Source: Bacteroidota bacterium (GTDB lineage: Bacteria; Bacteroidota; Bacteroidia; B-17B0; Aurantibacillaceae). Taken from it: a DNA stretch of 56,847 nt. The stretch is taken from NCBI GenBank assembly GCA_020162035.1, contig JAIUNM010000023.1, forward strand, positions 1 to 56,847, written 5' to 3'. Shown in pieces: positions 1 through 8,047 of this stretch. The notes under the pieces are model-generated. The model worked only from the letters and a program-made list of their open reading frames with translations. It made no database searches and was not told where the DNA came from. Both the position numbers and the translations under genes were made by a program. The first letter of the stretch is position 1. Each line of letters starts with the position of its first letter.

Positions 1-53
1 GAAGTCCGTTGTGATTTGCTTTCATATTGTATCTTTGACATATTGATAAAAAC
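1..53 (+). CRISPR. Terminal repeat of a type II-C CRISPR array (rest of array off the left edge)
   Basis: Positions 8-53 form one 46-nt repeat beginning GTTGTGATTTGC and ending AAAAAC; positions 1-7 would be the end of the last spacer. No second copy follows within the next 100 nt, so this is the right-hand end of an array. It is identified as a repeat because its 5' half pairs with the anti-repeat at 7878-7897 next to cas9 (20 of 21 positions, one bulged T). The repeat contains TATCTTTG (30-37), a perfect Bacteroidota -7 box pointing rightward into where a spacer would follow. Only one copy is visible, so the repeat ends are approximate. Confidence 0.85.
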
Positions 54-133
54 ATATAGTTAAAGAAACTTAATAACAACAAGGATTTAACCCAATTTTG
101 TCAAGTAAAAAAATACGTTTTTATCATACAAAC

Positions 134-157
134 ATCCGTCCTTATGGCGGATTTTTT
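134..157 (+). terminator. Hairpin terminator after the CRISPR array
   Basis: ATCCG plus CC pairs with GG plus CGGAT around a TTAT loop, with one bulged T, and is followed by six T residues on the plus strand. It lies 80 nt past the last repeat and would end rightward transcription from the array. There is no matching T-run for the minus strand, so it does not serve cas2. Confidence 0.6.
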
Positions 158-241
158 GTTTCTAGCTATACTCATTTCTCCTGTCGGTTTATAAATTGAT
201 TTGGGTTTATTGTAGTTCTCGGTTTTGTTTGAATTGATACA

Positions 242-297
242 GTTCTCGATTTCGCCTGTCTGTCGACTAGGCAGGCTCGAACTGACAAGGTTTCGAC
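242..297. repeat. 56-bp palindromic intergenic repeat, copy 1 (right of array)
   Basis: This unit starts GTTCTCGA, contains a GC-rich hairpin core (GCCTG...CAGGC around GTCGAC) and ends GAACTGACAAGGTTTCGAC. A same-length degenerate copy lies in the same orientation at 734-789. The pattern resembles the REP-like intergenic repeats common in Bacteroidota genomes. Further fragments of the TTCGAACTG / TTTCGACTT type fill 298-360. The rest of the gene-free stretch 54-367 holds only the terminator at 134-157; no gene was seen in it. Confidence 0.6.
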
Positions 298-367
298 TAT
301 ATTTGAATTGGCAATGTTTCGACTTCACTTGTTTGGTGTAGAGTCGATTCGAACTCGCAAAAAATAG

Positions 368-789
<422 letters not shown>

Positions 790-861
790 TTCTCGACTGT
801 TTGTCGCCTAGATAGCTTGAACTGATAGGGTTCTCGACTTCGTTCGAACTGACAATTCTCC

Positions 862-906
862 GTTACTTCAAGCCTGCCTAGTCGGCAGGCAGGCGAAGTC
901 GAGAAG
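862..906. repeat. 45-bp hairpin repeat, copy A (between cas2 and cas1)
   Basis: GTTACTTCAAG, then CTGCC and GGCAG inverted arms, ending GAAGTCGAGAAG. It is nearly identical to 999-1043. It reads as the reverse orientation of the TTCTCGACTTCG...GAAC family next to it. It belongs to the 713-1046 gene-free stretch, in which only repeats and AT-rich filler were found. Confidence 0.65.
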
Positions 907-998
907 TGTTTTTAGCGATATTCATTATTAAAACTATCAATTAATAAGTGTTTATTTTTATAATATTTGTTTAGGCAAACTTCAAATTAAAATAAATT

Positions 999-1043
999 GT
1001 TACTTCGAGTCTGCCTTGTCGGCAGACAGGCATAGTCGAGAAG
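999..1043. repeat. 45-bp hairpin repeat, copy B (just past cas1 stop)
   Basis: Direct copy of 862-906, with a few transitions, ending TAGTCGAGAAG three bases before the cas1 stop codon. The hairpin arms (CTGCC/GGCAG) could act as a weak transcription terminator or mRNA 3' end for cas1. No T-run follows on the minus strand, so that role is inferred. Confidence 0.65.
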
Positions 1044-1046
1044 CGA

Positions 1047-1949
1047 TTATAATTCGGGATAAACTACTTTCCGTTGCTCACCATTAAAACATTTTACTAA
1101 GCTAACAGCAGTACGTTGCGTTGCAATCATTAACGGACTTTTTTCGCCATCTATTATTACATCAATTGCCGGTATTTTTAATAAAACGGCTTTATGTTCT
1201 TTATTCATTTCTTCAACAATACCCATTTCATTAACCATTTGGTAAACAATTAAATCAACATAAGGCCTATAAGGTTCCATTAAATCGTCGGCCAAACAAT
1301 AGGCATTGTACCTGTTTTTATGAAAAATACCAAGTGTTGGCAATAAACCAGCTGCAACAATACTTCGTGCCATAGTAGCACGTAAAATGGCATAGCCATA
1401 ATTTAAATAATTATTGGGTGGAGGCCCTTCTCTATATCTTACAAAATTGTTAATGTGCTTAAAAATGGTTTGCCAATAATATACAGCAGCTGTAGCCTCG
1501 CAATTATCAGTATCGCCACTTTTTACATTTTTGTATAAAGGAATGAGATAATCTGACTTTAAACTTAAATTAGTTAATGCGTTAGCTTGGTTTTTAATTT
1601 TTTGTGTAATTGTTTGTTGCCACAATTGTTTTTTTAAAGGTTCGCTTGCACTTAATTGAGCTTCGTAACGTTCTTGTTGTATAGAGTTGCCTTCTAGCGG
1701 CAACAGCAAACTTTGTGGCATGTGCCTGTAATCACAAAATATAACAGATACGTTGTTTTCTTGCAGGGCTTGAATTAAAAAACTGGTTAGTGTTATTTGT
1801 TGGTTATCAATTACAACAATTCCTATGTCTTCAACCGGAATAGATTTTGTAACAACATCCTTATTTTCGTTAATAATTTCTATTTGCAACTGCTTATCTT
1901 TTAATTTTAAATAAGCGGGGTTTCCAAAATATAATGTGCGCTTAATCAT
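1047..1949 (-). CDS. cas1: CRISPR-associated endonuclease Cas1 (type II)
   Basis: Cas1 is the metal-dependent integrase of spacer acquisition, working with Cas2. The 300-residue protein has the type II Cas1 N-terminal beta domain (MIKRTLYFGNPAYLKLKD) and the helical catalytic domain. The expected metal ligands are visible as E151 (CEATAAVYYW), H210 (LPTLGIFHKNRYN) and D222 (LADDLMEPYRPYVD). Its length is typical. The start ATG lies only 27 nt from the left pair of palindromes flanking the ATPase gene. cas1 is therefore separated from cas9 by that insert and may be co-transcribed with the ATPase rather than directly with cas9. Confidence 0.96.
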   Translation of the reverse strand: MIKRTLYFGNPAYLKLKDKQLQIEIINENKDVVTKSIPVEDIGIVVIDNQQITLTSFLIQALQENNVSVIFCDYRHMPQSLLLPLEGNSIQQERYEAQLSASEPLKKQLWQQTITQKIKNQANALTNLSLKSDYLIPLYKNVKSGDTDNCEATAAVYYWQTIFKHINNFVRYREGPPPNNYLNYGYAILRATMARSIVAAGLLPTLGIFHKNRYNAYCLADDLMEPYRPYVDLIVYQMVNEMGIVEEMNKEHKAVLLKIPAIDVIIDGEKSPLMIATQRTAVSLVKCFNGEQRKVVYPEL

Positions 1950-1975
1950 TTTTATAATAGGTTAAATTTAAAATT

Positions 1976-2004
1976 ACACATTTTGTGTCACACATTTTGT
2001 GTGA
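1976..2004. repeat. Tandem palindromes at the 3' side of the ATPase gene
   Basis: ACACATTTTGTGT (1976-1988) is followed, at a 14-bp period, by the 17-bp palindrome TCACACATTTTGTGTGA (1988-2004). The same palindrome occurs in two copies on the other side of the gene at 3173-3203. It sits between the ATPase stop codon and the cas1 start, so it could act as an operator for cas1, as a binding site for the ATPase, or as a cassette end. Confidence 0.7.
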
Positions 2005-2008
2005 TTTT

Positions 2009-3145
2009 TTATTGTTTGTTTTGCATCCAACGCATTAAAAACTTATCGTAAGTTTGATAGTATGGTGCTTCAATGGTAGAGTTATAAAATATCATTTCTT
2101 TTTCTAATAAAGCCTCTATGCCTCTTGTTACCATTGATGATGTTCCTAAATTATACTTTTGAATAAAGTTTTTAGAGTGCGCTTTAAATAATTTTTCTTC
2201 TTTAGAAATAGCAGATAATAATTGCCATTGCGATGTTGTAAGCAAATTGCGGTATTGAAAAAAAGTATTTTCATTCAATTTTAAAATTTCAATGGCCGCT
2301 TGTTTTACATCTGTTAAATGAATCGATTTTTTATTATTGGAATATAAGTAATTACAAAAAAATTGAGTATAAAATGTGTGGCAACAAGTAAAATTTAAAA
2401 TGTACTGAATACTTTCTTTTGTTATTTTTCTTTTAAAATTAGTAAATATTTTTTCAATAAATGCTGCGTATTTATCCTCGGTAATAAAATCCAAATGAAG
2501 ATTGCTACAACTGGCAAAAAAAGGGCGTTTGGCACTGTTAAAAATTTCGTTCATCATTTTTTGATTACTACCGCAAAAAATAAAATTGGTATTTTTTAAA
2601 GTTTGTATGTGCGTTCTTAATAAGGCTTCAACGTTTTTTTCGGGATATTCTAAAATTTGTTGAAACTCGTCAATAGCAAATACAATTTTTATATTTTGCT
2701 GATCTAAAAATGTAAATAACTGTTGTATGGTTTTTTCGTATCGTTTTGTTTCAGTTAAATCAAATGTAATTTCTGGAGAACCTGAAAGCTCATCAAAACT
2801 AATTAAAGGTCGTAAGAGTTTAATAGTTTCAATTACTTTTTTTCCTAAATTTTTATTTTCAGGAAAGCGATTATAAATAACAGTTGCTAAAAGATTGGTA
2901 AACTCTTTTAAGTTTTTGCTACTAAGTATATCAACATAAATGCATACAACTTTGCTGTTTTTTGAAAAACTGTTAAATACATGGTGTATTAAGCCTGTTT
3001 TACCTACACGCCTAATGGCAAAAAGGGTAGTGTTAATGTTGTTTTGTATATTTTTTTTTAGTTGAACGGTTTCATTTTCTCTGTCGCAAAAATGAAAAGC
3101 ATCTTTGTAATGTGTAACTAAAAACGGATTAAATTCTTTTTCCAT
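2009..3145 (-). CDS. Archaeal-type AAA/STAND ATPase with C-terminal winged helix, inserted between cas1 and cas9
   Basis: The protein resembles the PF01637 (ATPase_2, MNS clade) family. It has the N-terminal signature EFNPFLVTHYKDAFHFCDRE, a Walker A loop RRVGKTGL (about residues 45-52), a Walker B IVFAIDEFQQI (D159 E160) and a sensor strand FIFCGSNQK. The tail looks like a winged-helix DNA-binding domain (LLTTSQWQLLSAI...). The loop lacks the usual first Gly of GxRRxGKT. An upstream TTG would add five residues, but ATG 3145 is preferred because a perfect -7 box (3150-3157) lies just before it. It is not a known cas gene. With flanking palindromes and its own promoter it looks like an independent cassette in the cas operon. 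Its role is unknown. Confidence 0.85.
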   Translation of the reverse strand: MEKEFNPFLVTHYKDAFHFCDRENETVQLKKNIQNNINTTLFAIRRVGKTGLIHHVFNSFSKNSKVVCIYVDILSSKNLKEFTNLLATVIYNRFPENKNLGKKVIETIKLLRPLISFDELSGSPEITFDLTETKRYEKTIQQLFTFLDQQNIKIVFAIDEFQQILEYPEKNVEALLRTHIQTLKNTNFIFCGSNQKMMNEIFNSAKRPFFASCSNLHLDFITEDKYAAFIEKIFTNFKRKITKESIQYILNFTCCHTFYTQFFCNYLYSNNKKSIHLTDVKQAAIEILKLNENTFFQYRNLLTTSQWQLLSAISKEEKLFKAHSKNFIQKYNLGTSSMVTRGIEALLEKEMIFYNSTIEAPYYQTYDKFLMRWMQNKQ

Positions 3146-3149
3146 ATAA

Positions 3150-3157
3150 CAAATATA
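3150..3157 (-). promoter_or_regulatory. -7 box of the ATPase gene
   Basis: TATATTTG on the minus strand is an exact TAnnTTTG match. A TTTTG lies 20 nt upstream, inside the palindrome at 3173-3189, giving the Bacteroidota -33/-7 arrangement. The expected start of transcription falls at or next to ATG 3145, so the mRNA would be nearly leaderless. Confidence 0.65.
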
Positions 3158-3172
3158 CAAAAAAAATTAAAA

Positions 3173-3203
3173 TCACACAAAATGTGTGATACATTTTGTG
3201 TGA
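3173..3203. promoter_or_regulatory. Tandem palindromic operator upstream of the ATPase gene
   Basis: TCACACAAAATGTGTGA (3173-3189), then ACATTTTGTGTGA (3191-3203). The first covers the predicted -33 element of the ATPase promoter, as expected of an operator for autoregulation. The same sequence is repeated past the gene's stop codon (1976-2004). The site also lies 47 nt after the cas9 stop codon. Confidence 0.65.
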
Positions 3204-3249
3204 TTATATTTCTATTTCGATGCAAAACTACAAAACTGTTTTTCAGTAT

Positions 3250-6200
3250 TTAGGTTTTAGAAATGTTACCCAAGCGATCAATTTTGAGTTTGATACAAAT
3301 TTCTTTTACTCTTTGATGTCCAAACATTGTTAATTCCTGCTTATTCAAGCTACCCATTTCGCCCATTTTACTTTTTGAATCATAGGTTTTAATAAGAGAT
3401 GATATTTTTGATTGTATAAAGTGGCATTCACTTCCAGTACAGCTTACCATCTTATATACTTTATCCGTTTGCTCTTTTGTCAACTTATTCAAATTAATTG
3501 CATTTACATTTTCCTCTTCATTCGGTACATAAACTATATCATTTGGAGATAAATGGAACAGCAAGTTATGTCCTTTTTCATTTTGTTCCGGAACAGAAAG
3601 TAACCCTTGTTTTTGTCGTTCAATGACAATGTTTAAAGGAATGGTTTCATAGCTTCTTTTTCCATTTTCATCAGCATAGATAGCAAAGAAAAGATTGGTT
3701 CCTTTGGCAGCTTCCACAAATTTATCTTTTTTATTTCCTGTTTCTCCAATAGCAAATTTATTCCCTTTTGGTTCGTAAGTCCTAACTTTCAGAATAGGTT
3801 GATGAAATTTTCCATTGTTTAAAGATGTTATATTTTTATTCATTTCATCAATACCTTCCGGTGTAAACGCTAAGATTTCTGGTGCAATTGCTTTTCCTTT
3901 TTCATCTATTTGCCCTTCATAATTGGTTAGATGATTTAATAAGATTTGTTGAATACCTGTATCAGTAATGGATTTTTCTATTTTTTCTTTACTAAATGAT
4001 GTGTCTAAATTCACTCTTGATGCAACATTATCATTTTCCCAATAGTAGATTTCCACTCTTGAAACATCTGCATTGTTCCATTTATTATCATTGTCTTTCA
4101 AGTATTTTGCTATTTTCTTTTTGTCAAAATTTTTAGCGATTAACGACAAAATATGCTTGCGTAATGCTTTATCAACGATGTCGTTATAATTGTCTAATGC
4201 AATACTTAAAGCAACAAGTTTTGTTTTTCTTAATTGAATCAATCCCGAAACTGTATCTTTATGCATCGGTTTACGAATCGCCCAATTTGTTCCCTCTTGC
4301 TTCACCAACACTTTTTTGCCATTTACCATTTTTTCATATTGGTTACTTGCTTTATTGATGACACGCAAGTTTTGTTTGAAGCTCACCACAATTTTTTCTA
4401 ATTCATTTTTAGCGTCTGGCGTAAATGTTGACCATGGTTTGAAGAAATCGGTAAACTTATCTCTTTCTTTTCCTTCTTTGTCTTGCCATTTTTCTACTTT
4501 ACGCAACTTGCGTTGTAAATCATATCTACTGTTATCCGATTTGGCAGATTGGTTGTTTAATAAATTGACATGGTCGCGTGTAGCACAAGCAATCACCAGT
4601 GCGTCCATCGCGTGATGGCGGTGGTCAATACGTTTTTTCTGGAAACCTTTGGAATGTTCTAATGGAATCGTTGGTATTGTTTTTCCGTTGGTGTTTTTTG
4701 TTGTAAAATCAGAGGTTTGTGTCAACTCATTCATTCGTTCAAAACGAGGAAGAATTAAATCATTCCACACATCATTTAATCCCCAATCTTGTTTTAATTG
4801 AGTGGTGATTTTACCATTTCCTGGAAGAATATTTTTAGAGTTTACGCCATCATCGTTGGTTTCAGAACGAACAATATTGGATAACAACTGAGAAATAAAC
4901 TTACTAATATAACGAGTGTCATTCATTTGACGCTCAATCATTTTATCGGGTATTTCTTCCAGCAATAATTTATTGAGTTTTGTTCTATTTGATTTGTAAT
5001 TTTCTTTAACTAATTCTTGGTAAGAATCCTCTCTCAAAATTTTAACTGTTTTTCCAAATCCAGTTTCCACAGTTTGTCCGCCATGATTTTTGATAAATTC
5101 AAAACCAAGTTGTTTGTCTTTCAATTGGTTTACAGCCGCTTCACAAATCACTTTATTTGAAATACTATCATCAAAATAACGAGACTGAGGAACGATATGT
5201 TCAATTTGGTAGTCCTCCGTAAACAAGCGATTCAATGGAATCATTTGACCTGTGTAAGGCGATTTGTATTTTTGTTCTAACCACAATTTATACTTTTGAA
5301 ATTCAGCTTTTGTGGGTTGAGCCGATTTACTAATTTTAGAAATATCTTCAGGTATTTCAATGCCTGATTTCAAAACGCCCTCCTCATAAATCTTCAGTGC
5401 TTCTTGTTGCATTGGCGAATGTGGTCGAACACCAATAACATTTGCATCAGACATTAATTCTACCAGCATTGCTTTGATGCGTAAATTGGTGTTTTCGTTT
5501 TCAGTAACTGTATTTGTTAAACGTTTACGTTCATCAGCAGTATTCTTCATTTCTCTTCCAAGTTCAACATGAATCTCGTCAAAGAAATTCTCAGCACTTT
5601 TGCCAAATTGTTTCCAAATATCTTTAACAACACGTAAAGTTTCCGTTACAACTTGTTCTACAATTGGGTTGCGAAGCGAGTGTTGTTTAAATTCATTGAT
5701 GTATTTTTCTAAATCAGCAACAGATTTCCATTTTCCTGCAATCTCAGCTTCTGAATGGCGGTCGTAAACAATGTATTGAGCCAACCACAATTGCAAACCT
5801 TGAAAGTTTTCTTTTTGCGTTAAATGGATTGCTTTTTCACGAACTCTGTTTTTTATGGTTTCATCGTATTCTCCCGTTAGAATTTTATCAATTCGTTCTT
5901 GCACAGAAGAAGAAATAAATTCCCAATCCCAATATTTTCCAACACGCATTAATGGCAATAGTTTTTTGATGGCTTTTTCTGAATAAGCACCATACTCACT
6001 ATCAAAAGGTTTGAATCTTCTAAAATTTTCTACAAAACTAGATTCATCCAATTGGTGTTTTCTAGCAAAGGAGCCTAATGCTTTTTCAAACTCAATTTTA
6101 TCTGTAACCGAATAAATAATATGCCATAATTGTTGTTCAATTTCAGGTATTAAGAAACCAGTAGGAATAGTATCTACTTTTTCTAATCTATTCATTATCA

Positions 6201-7833
6201 TTGAACGTGTTTCATAACAAGGATATGCTTTGTCGGACACATAATTCCATCGGTATTTAGCAACTTCATTAGACAATGCTTTTCCTTTCAATCCTAGGTT
6301 CTTTTCGACAAGGTGTTTGATTAATGTATCTTGTTTAATTTCTTTTCGTTCACTTAAAAAATCATACAAACTTTCTAAATCTTCAATAGTTTGAATGAAA
6401 TTAGGAGTTACCTCTTTATCTTCATCTTGTAAATAGATTTTCAAATTGTAGATCCATTGCCACAATCTAAATTCTTGATACAAAGGATTGGATTTGGGGA
6501 TAACCTTCAAGTATTCTTTAACTTCTATGTCCTTACCATTTTCATCTTTTTCAAATTCATTTTTGATTGGATTACCCTTTTCATCTTTTTTATTGATTTT
6601 ATGCAGTCGATATTCTAAAGGACATGTACTAATCGTTGCTTTTTGACTTCGTAATGGTCGCTGGTAAAAGATAATATCATCCAAAAACAAATGAACAAAA
6701 TCACGCTTACTTAATTGCATTTGATGTGCTTCATTGTTTTTATATAGCTCTCTTACACAGTCATTGTATAAATCATCTGAAAACAATTCGGATTGTAGCT
6801 CGATTTGTTTTTGAAGTATTTGTTTCAATTCATCTTTGTAAAATTTACGCTCAATGGTGCGAACTAATTTTCCTTTAATTTTTTGATTGGGGTTTTGAAG
6901 GAGTGCATCGTAAATATATGAACCTACTGTTTTAGTTGATTGGCTAATGTCTTGTTTTGTTTTTTTCTTCAATAAAGTCCAATCATCTTCACTTGGTGCT
7001 CTAAAACTTCTTTTTTCTACACCTTCTTTGTTAATCTTTACACTTCCATCATCATTTAAATCAGTTGTTACAATAAAATCACGTGTCTTATCTTTCCAGT
7101 CAGTTAAAGGTGTTTTACTCGAACGACGGTAAATCCAACCATTTTCTAAATGTAAAGAATACCAAGTTTCACCTTTTTTATTTGTTTCAGCATCTGCTAC
7201 AACATCAATAATCTTTAAAGAATGAAATTCAACTAACTTATTCGGATTTTCTTCCTCCTCTTCACCTCTTAATTGATAATATCCTCTTTTTTGATTGAAA
7301 TTTAGAATCAACCAAGCCAGTTCTTCTTTCTCTAATTTCTGAGTAAGTGCTTTTTTTCTCAAATAATAAATTGTCCAATCGTAAGGAACTAATTTACCAT
7401 TCTCCACCAATTGAGGTTGATTTGTTTTAAAATCATTCAACATTTCCTCAAATGATTTCTTAAAGAGAAAATCGTTCGCTTTATAAGTCAATTTCGGTTC
7501 CGTTTCAGTGATAAATTTTCCAAAACGTTTTGTAAAGTCAATTTGATTGGCGTAATGTTCTGGTAAAAAACCGAGCACATTCAAAACACGATGCAAACGT
7601 TCTCTTCTCAACAAATGGCGCTCACGTAATCTTCTGACTCCTCTAAAGCGAGTTCTATCTGCTGTTTGAGAAACGGAATTTCCTTTACCAAATTCATCTT
7701 TAATGTCTTGTGTCATCGGAATTATTCGACTCCCCATTCCAAGAATTTTGCCGTCTTTGTTTTCAATATTTTGTTCAATTAATGCCCACCCAATACTATT
7801 TGTTCCTAAATCTAATCCTAGTACTTTTTTCAT
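3250..7833 (-). CDS. cas9: CRISPR-associated endonuclease Cas9 (type II-C)
   Basis: Cas9 is the RNA-guided double-strand DNA nuclease that uses crRNA and tracrRNA. At 1527 residues it is at the long end of II-C proteins, as is common in Bacteroidota. All catalytic parts are visible: RuvC-I VLGLDLGTNSIGWAL (D8), the Arg-rich bridge helix (RTRFRGVRRLRERHLLRRER, about 60-80), RuvC-II IHVELGREM (E757), HNH YQIEHIVPQSRYFDDS (H879) and RuvC-III HRHHAMDALV (H1074, D1077). The enzyme should be active. No csn2 or cas4 is present, which supports II-C. A near-match -7 box (TATATTTC, 7856-7863 minus) drives it, back to back with the tracrRNA promoter. Its base composition looks less AT-rich than that of the flanking genes. 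Confidence 0.97.
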   Translation of the reverse strand: MKKVLGLDLGTNSIGWALIEQNIENKDGKILGMGSRIIPMTQDIKDEFGKGNSVSQTADRTRFRGVRRLRERHLLRRERLHRVLNVLGFLPEHYANQIDFTKRFGKFITETEPKLTYKANDFLFKKSFEEMLNDFKTNQPQLVENGKLVPYDWTIYYLRKKALTQKLEKEELAWLILNFNQKRGYYQLRGEEEEENPNKLVEFHSLKIIDVVADAETNKKGETWYSLHLENGWIYRRSSKTPLTDWKDKTRDFIVTTDLNDDGSVKINKEGVEKRSFRAPSEDDWTLLKKKTKQDISQSTKTVGSYIYDALLQNPNQKIKGKLVRTIERKFYKDELKQILQKQIELQSELFSDDLYNDCVRELYKNNEAHQMQLSKRDFVHLFLDDIIFYQRPLRSQKATISTCPLEYRLHKINKKDEKGNPIKNEFEKDENGKDIEVKEYLKVIPKSNPLYQEFRLWQWIYNLKIYLQDEDKEVTPNFIQTIEDLESLYDFLSERKEIKQDTLIKHLVEKNLGLKGKALSNEVAKYRWNYVSDKAYPCYETRSMIMNRLEKVDTIPTGFLIPEIEQQLWHIIYSVTDKIEFEKALGSFARKHQLDESSFVENFRRFKPFDSEYGAYSEKAIKKLLPLMRVGKYWDWEFISSSVQERIDKILTGEYDETIKNRVREKAIHLTQKENFQGLQLWLAQYIVYDRHSEAEIAGKWKSVADLEKYINEFKQHSLRNPIVEQVVTETLRVVKDIWKQFGKSAENFFDEIHVELGREMKNTADERKRLTNTVTENENTNLRIKAMLVELMSDANVIGVRPHSPMQQEALKIYEEGVLKSGIEIPEDISKISKSAQPTKAEFQKYKLWLEQKYKSPYTGQMIPLNRLFTEDYQIEHIVPQSRYFDDSISNKVICEAAVNQLKDKQLGFEFIKNHGGQTVETGFGKTVKILREDSYQELVKENYKSNRTKLNKLLLEEIPDKMIERQMNDTRYISKFISQLLSNIVRSETNDDGVNSKNILPGNGKITTQLKQDWGLNDVWNDLILPRFERMNELTQTSDFTTKNTNGKTIPTIPLEHSKGFQKKRIDHRHHAMDALVIACATRDHVNLLNNQSAKSDNSRYDLQRKLRKVEKWQDKEGKERDKFTDFFKPWSTFTPDAKNELEKIVVSFKQNLRVINKASNQYEKMVNGKKVLVKQEGTNWAIRKPMHKDTVSGLIQLRKTKLVALSIALDNYNDIVDKALRKHILSLIAKNFDKKKIAKYLKDNDNKWNNADVSRVEIYYWENDNVASRVNLDTSFSKEKIEKSITDTGIQQILLNHLTNYEGQIDEKGKAIAPEILAFTPEGIDEMNKNITSLNNGKFHQPILKVRTYEPKGNKFAIGETGNKKDKFVEAAKGTNLFFAIYADENGKRSYETIPLNIVIERQKQGLLSVPEQNEKGHNLLFHLSPNDIVYVPNEEENVNAINLNKLTKEQTDKVYKMVSCTGSECHFIQSKISSLIKTYDSKSKMGEMGSLNKQELTMFGHQRVKEICIKLKIDRLGNISKT

Positions 7834-7864
7834 AAAAATTATTTTTTTATTGTACGAAATATAC

Positions 7865-7872
7865 TAAATTTG
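7865..7872 (+). promoter_or_regulatory. -7 box of the tracrRNA gene
   Basis: TAAATTTG matches TAnnTTTG exactly and would start transcription near 7877-7879, which is the first base of the anti-repeat. The cas9 -7 candidate TATATTTC lies one base away on the other strand, so the two promoters are divergent and overlapping. No clear -33 TTG was seen at the right distance. Confidence 0.65.
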
Positions 7873-7877
7873 TATCA

Positions 7878-8047
7878 CAATATGAAGCAAATCACAATAA
7901 GGATTATTCCGTTGTGAAAACATTTACTACGGGGCATTCGAAAGTTTGCCTCGTTTTTATTTGTAAATGTTTCATAAGCTCCATCAAAAAAACAATAAAT
8001 AAGCGAACTAAAACATTTAAGGCGGGAGTTAAATCTCGCCTTTTTTT
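7878..8047 (+). ncRNA. tracrRNA of the type II-C system
   Basis: The anti-repeat CAATATGAAGCAAATCACAA (7878-7897) pairs with repeat positions 10-30 with one bulge. A short GGA/TCC hairpin follows at 7901-7910. Next comes a long stem, GAAACATTTAC-type (7916-7926) with GTAAATGTTTC (7963-7973), enclosing a CGGGGCA/TGCCTCG hairpin (7930-7953). It ends in a GGCGGGAG/CTCGCC hairpin (8021-8040) with seven T residues. The T-run at 7953-7957 could give a shorter form of about 80 nt. The predicted start coincides with the anti-repeat, so little 5' trimming would be needed. Confidence 0.85.
8019..8047 (+). terminator. Terminator of the tracrRNA
   Basis: The stem AAGGCG-GAG with CTC-CGCCTT, carrying one bulged G, is followed by TTTTTTT. 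The Fic gene ends at 8046 on the opposite strand, so the two transcripts converge here. The AA tract before the stem is too short to make it a clear bidirectional terminator. Confidence 0.75.

Noticed and set aside
54..133. Possible further CRISPR repeat to the right of the first
   Set aside because: No sequence like GTTGTGATTTGC recurs at the expected spacing, and a terminator follows at 134-157. The array must extend to the left, outside the window.
101..328. 75-residue minus-strand open frame beside the array
   Set aside because: It runs through a terminator hairpin and the palindromic repeats, has no recognisable domain, and its codons follow repeat sequence.
1976..3203. Insertion sequence with terminal inverted repeats
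   Set aside because: The flanking palindromes suggest an insert, but the only gene is an ATPase with no transposase catalytic motif. No target-site duplication was seen.
4164..4615. Plus-strand open frames inside cas9
   Set aside because: They are antisense to the HNH-to-RuvC-III region of cas9, whose reading frame and catalytic motifs are intact.
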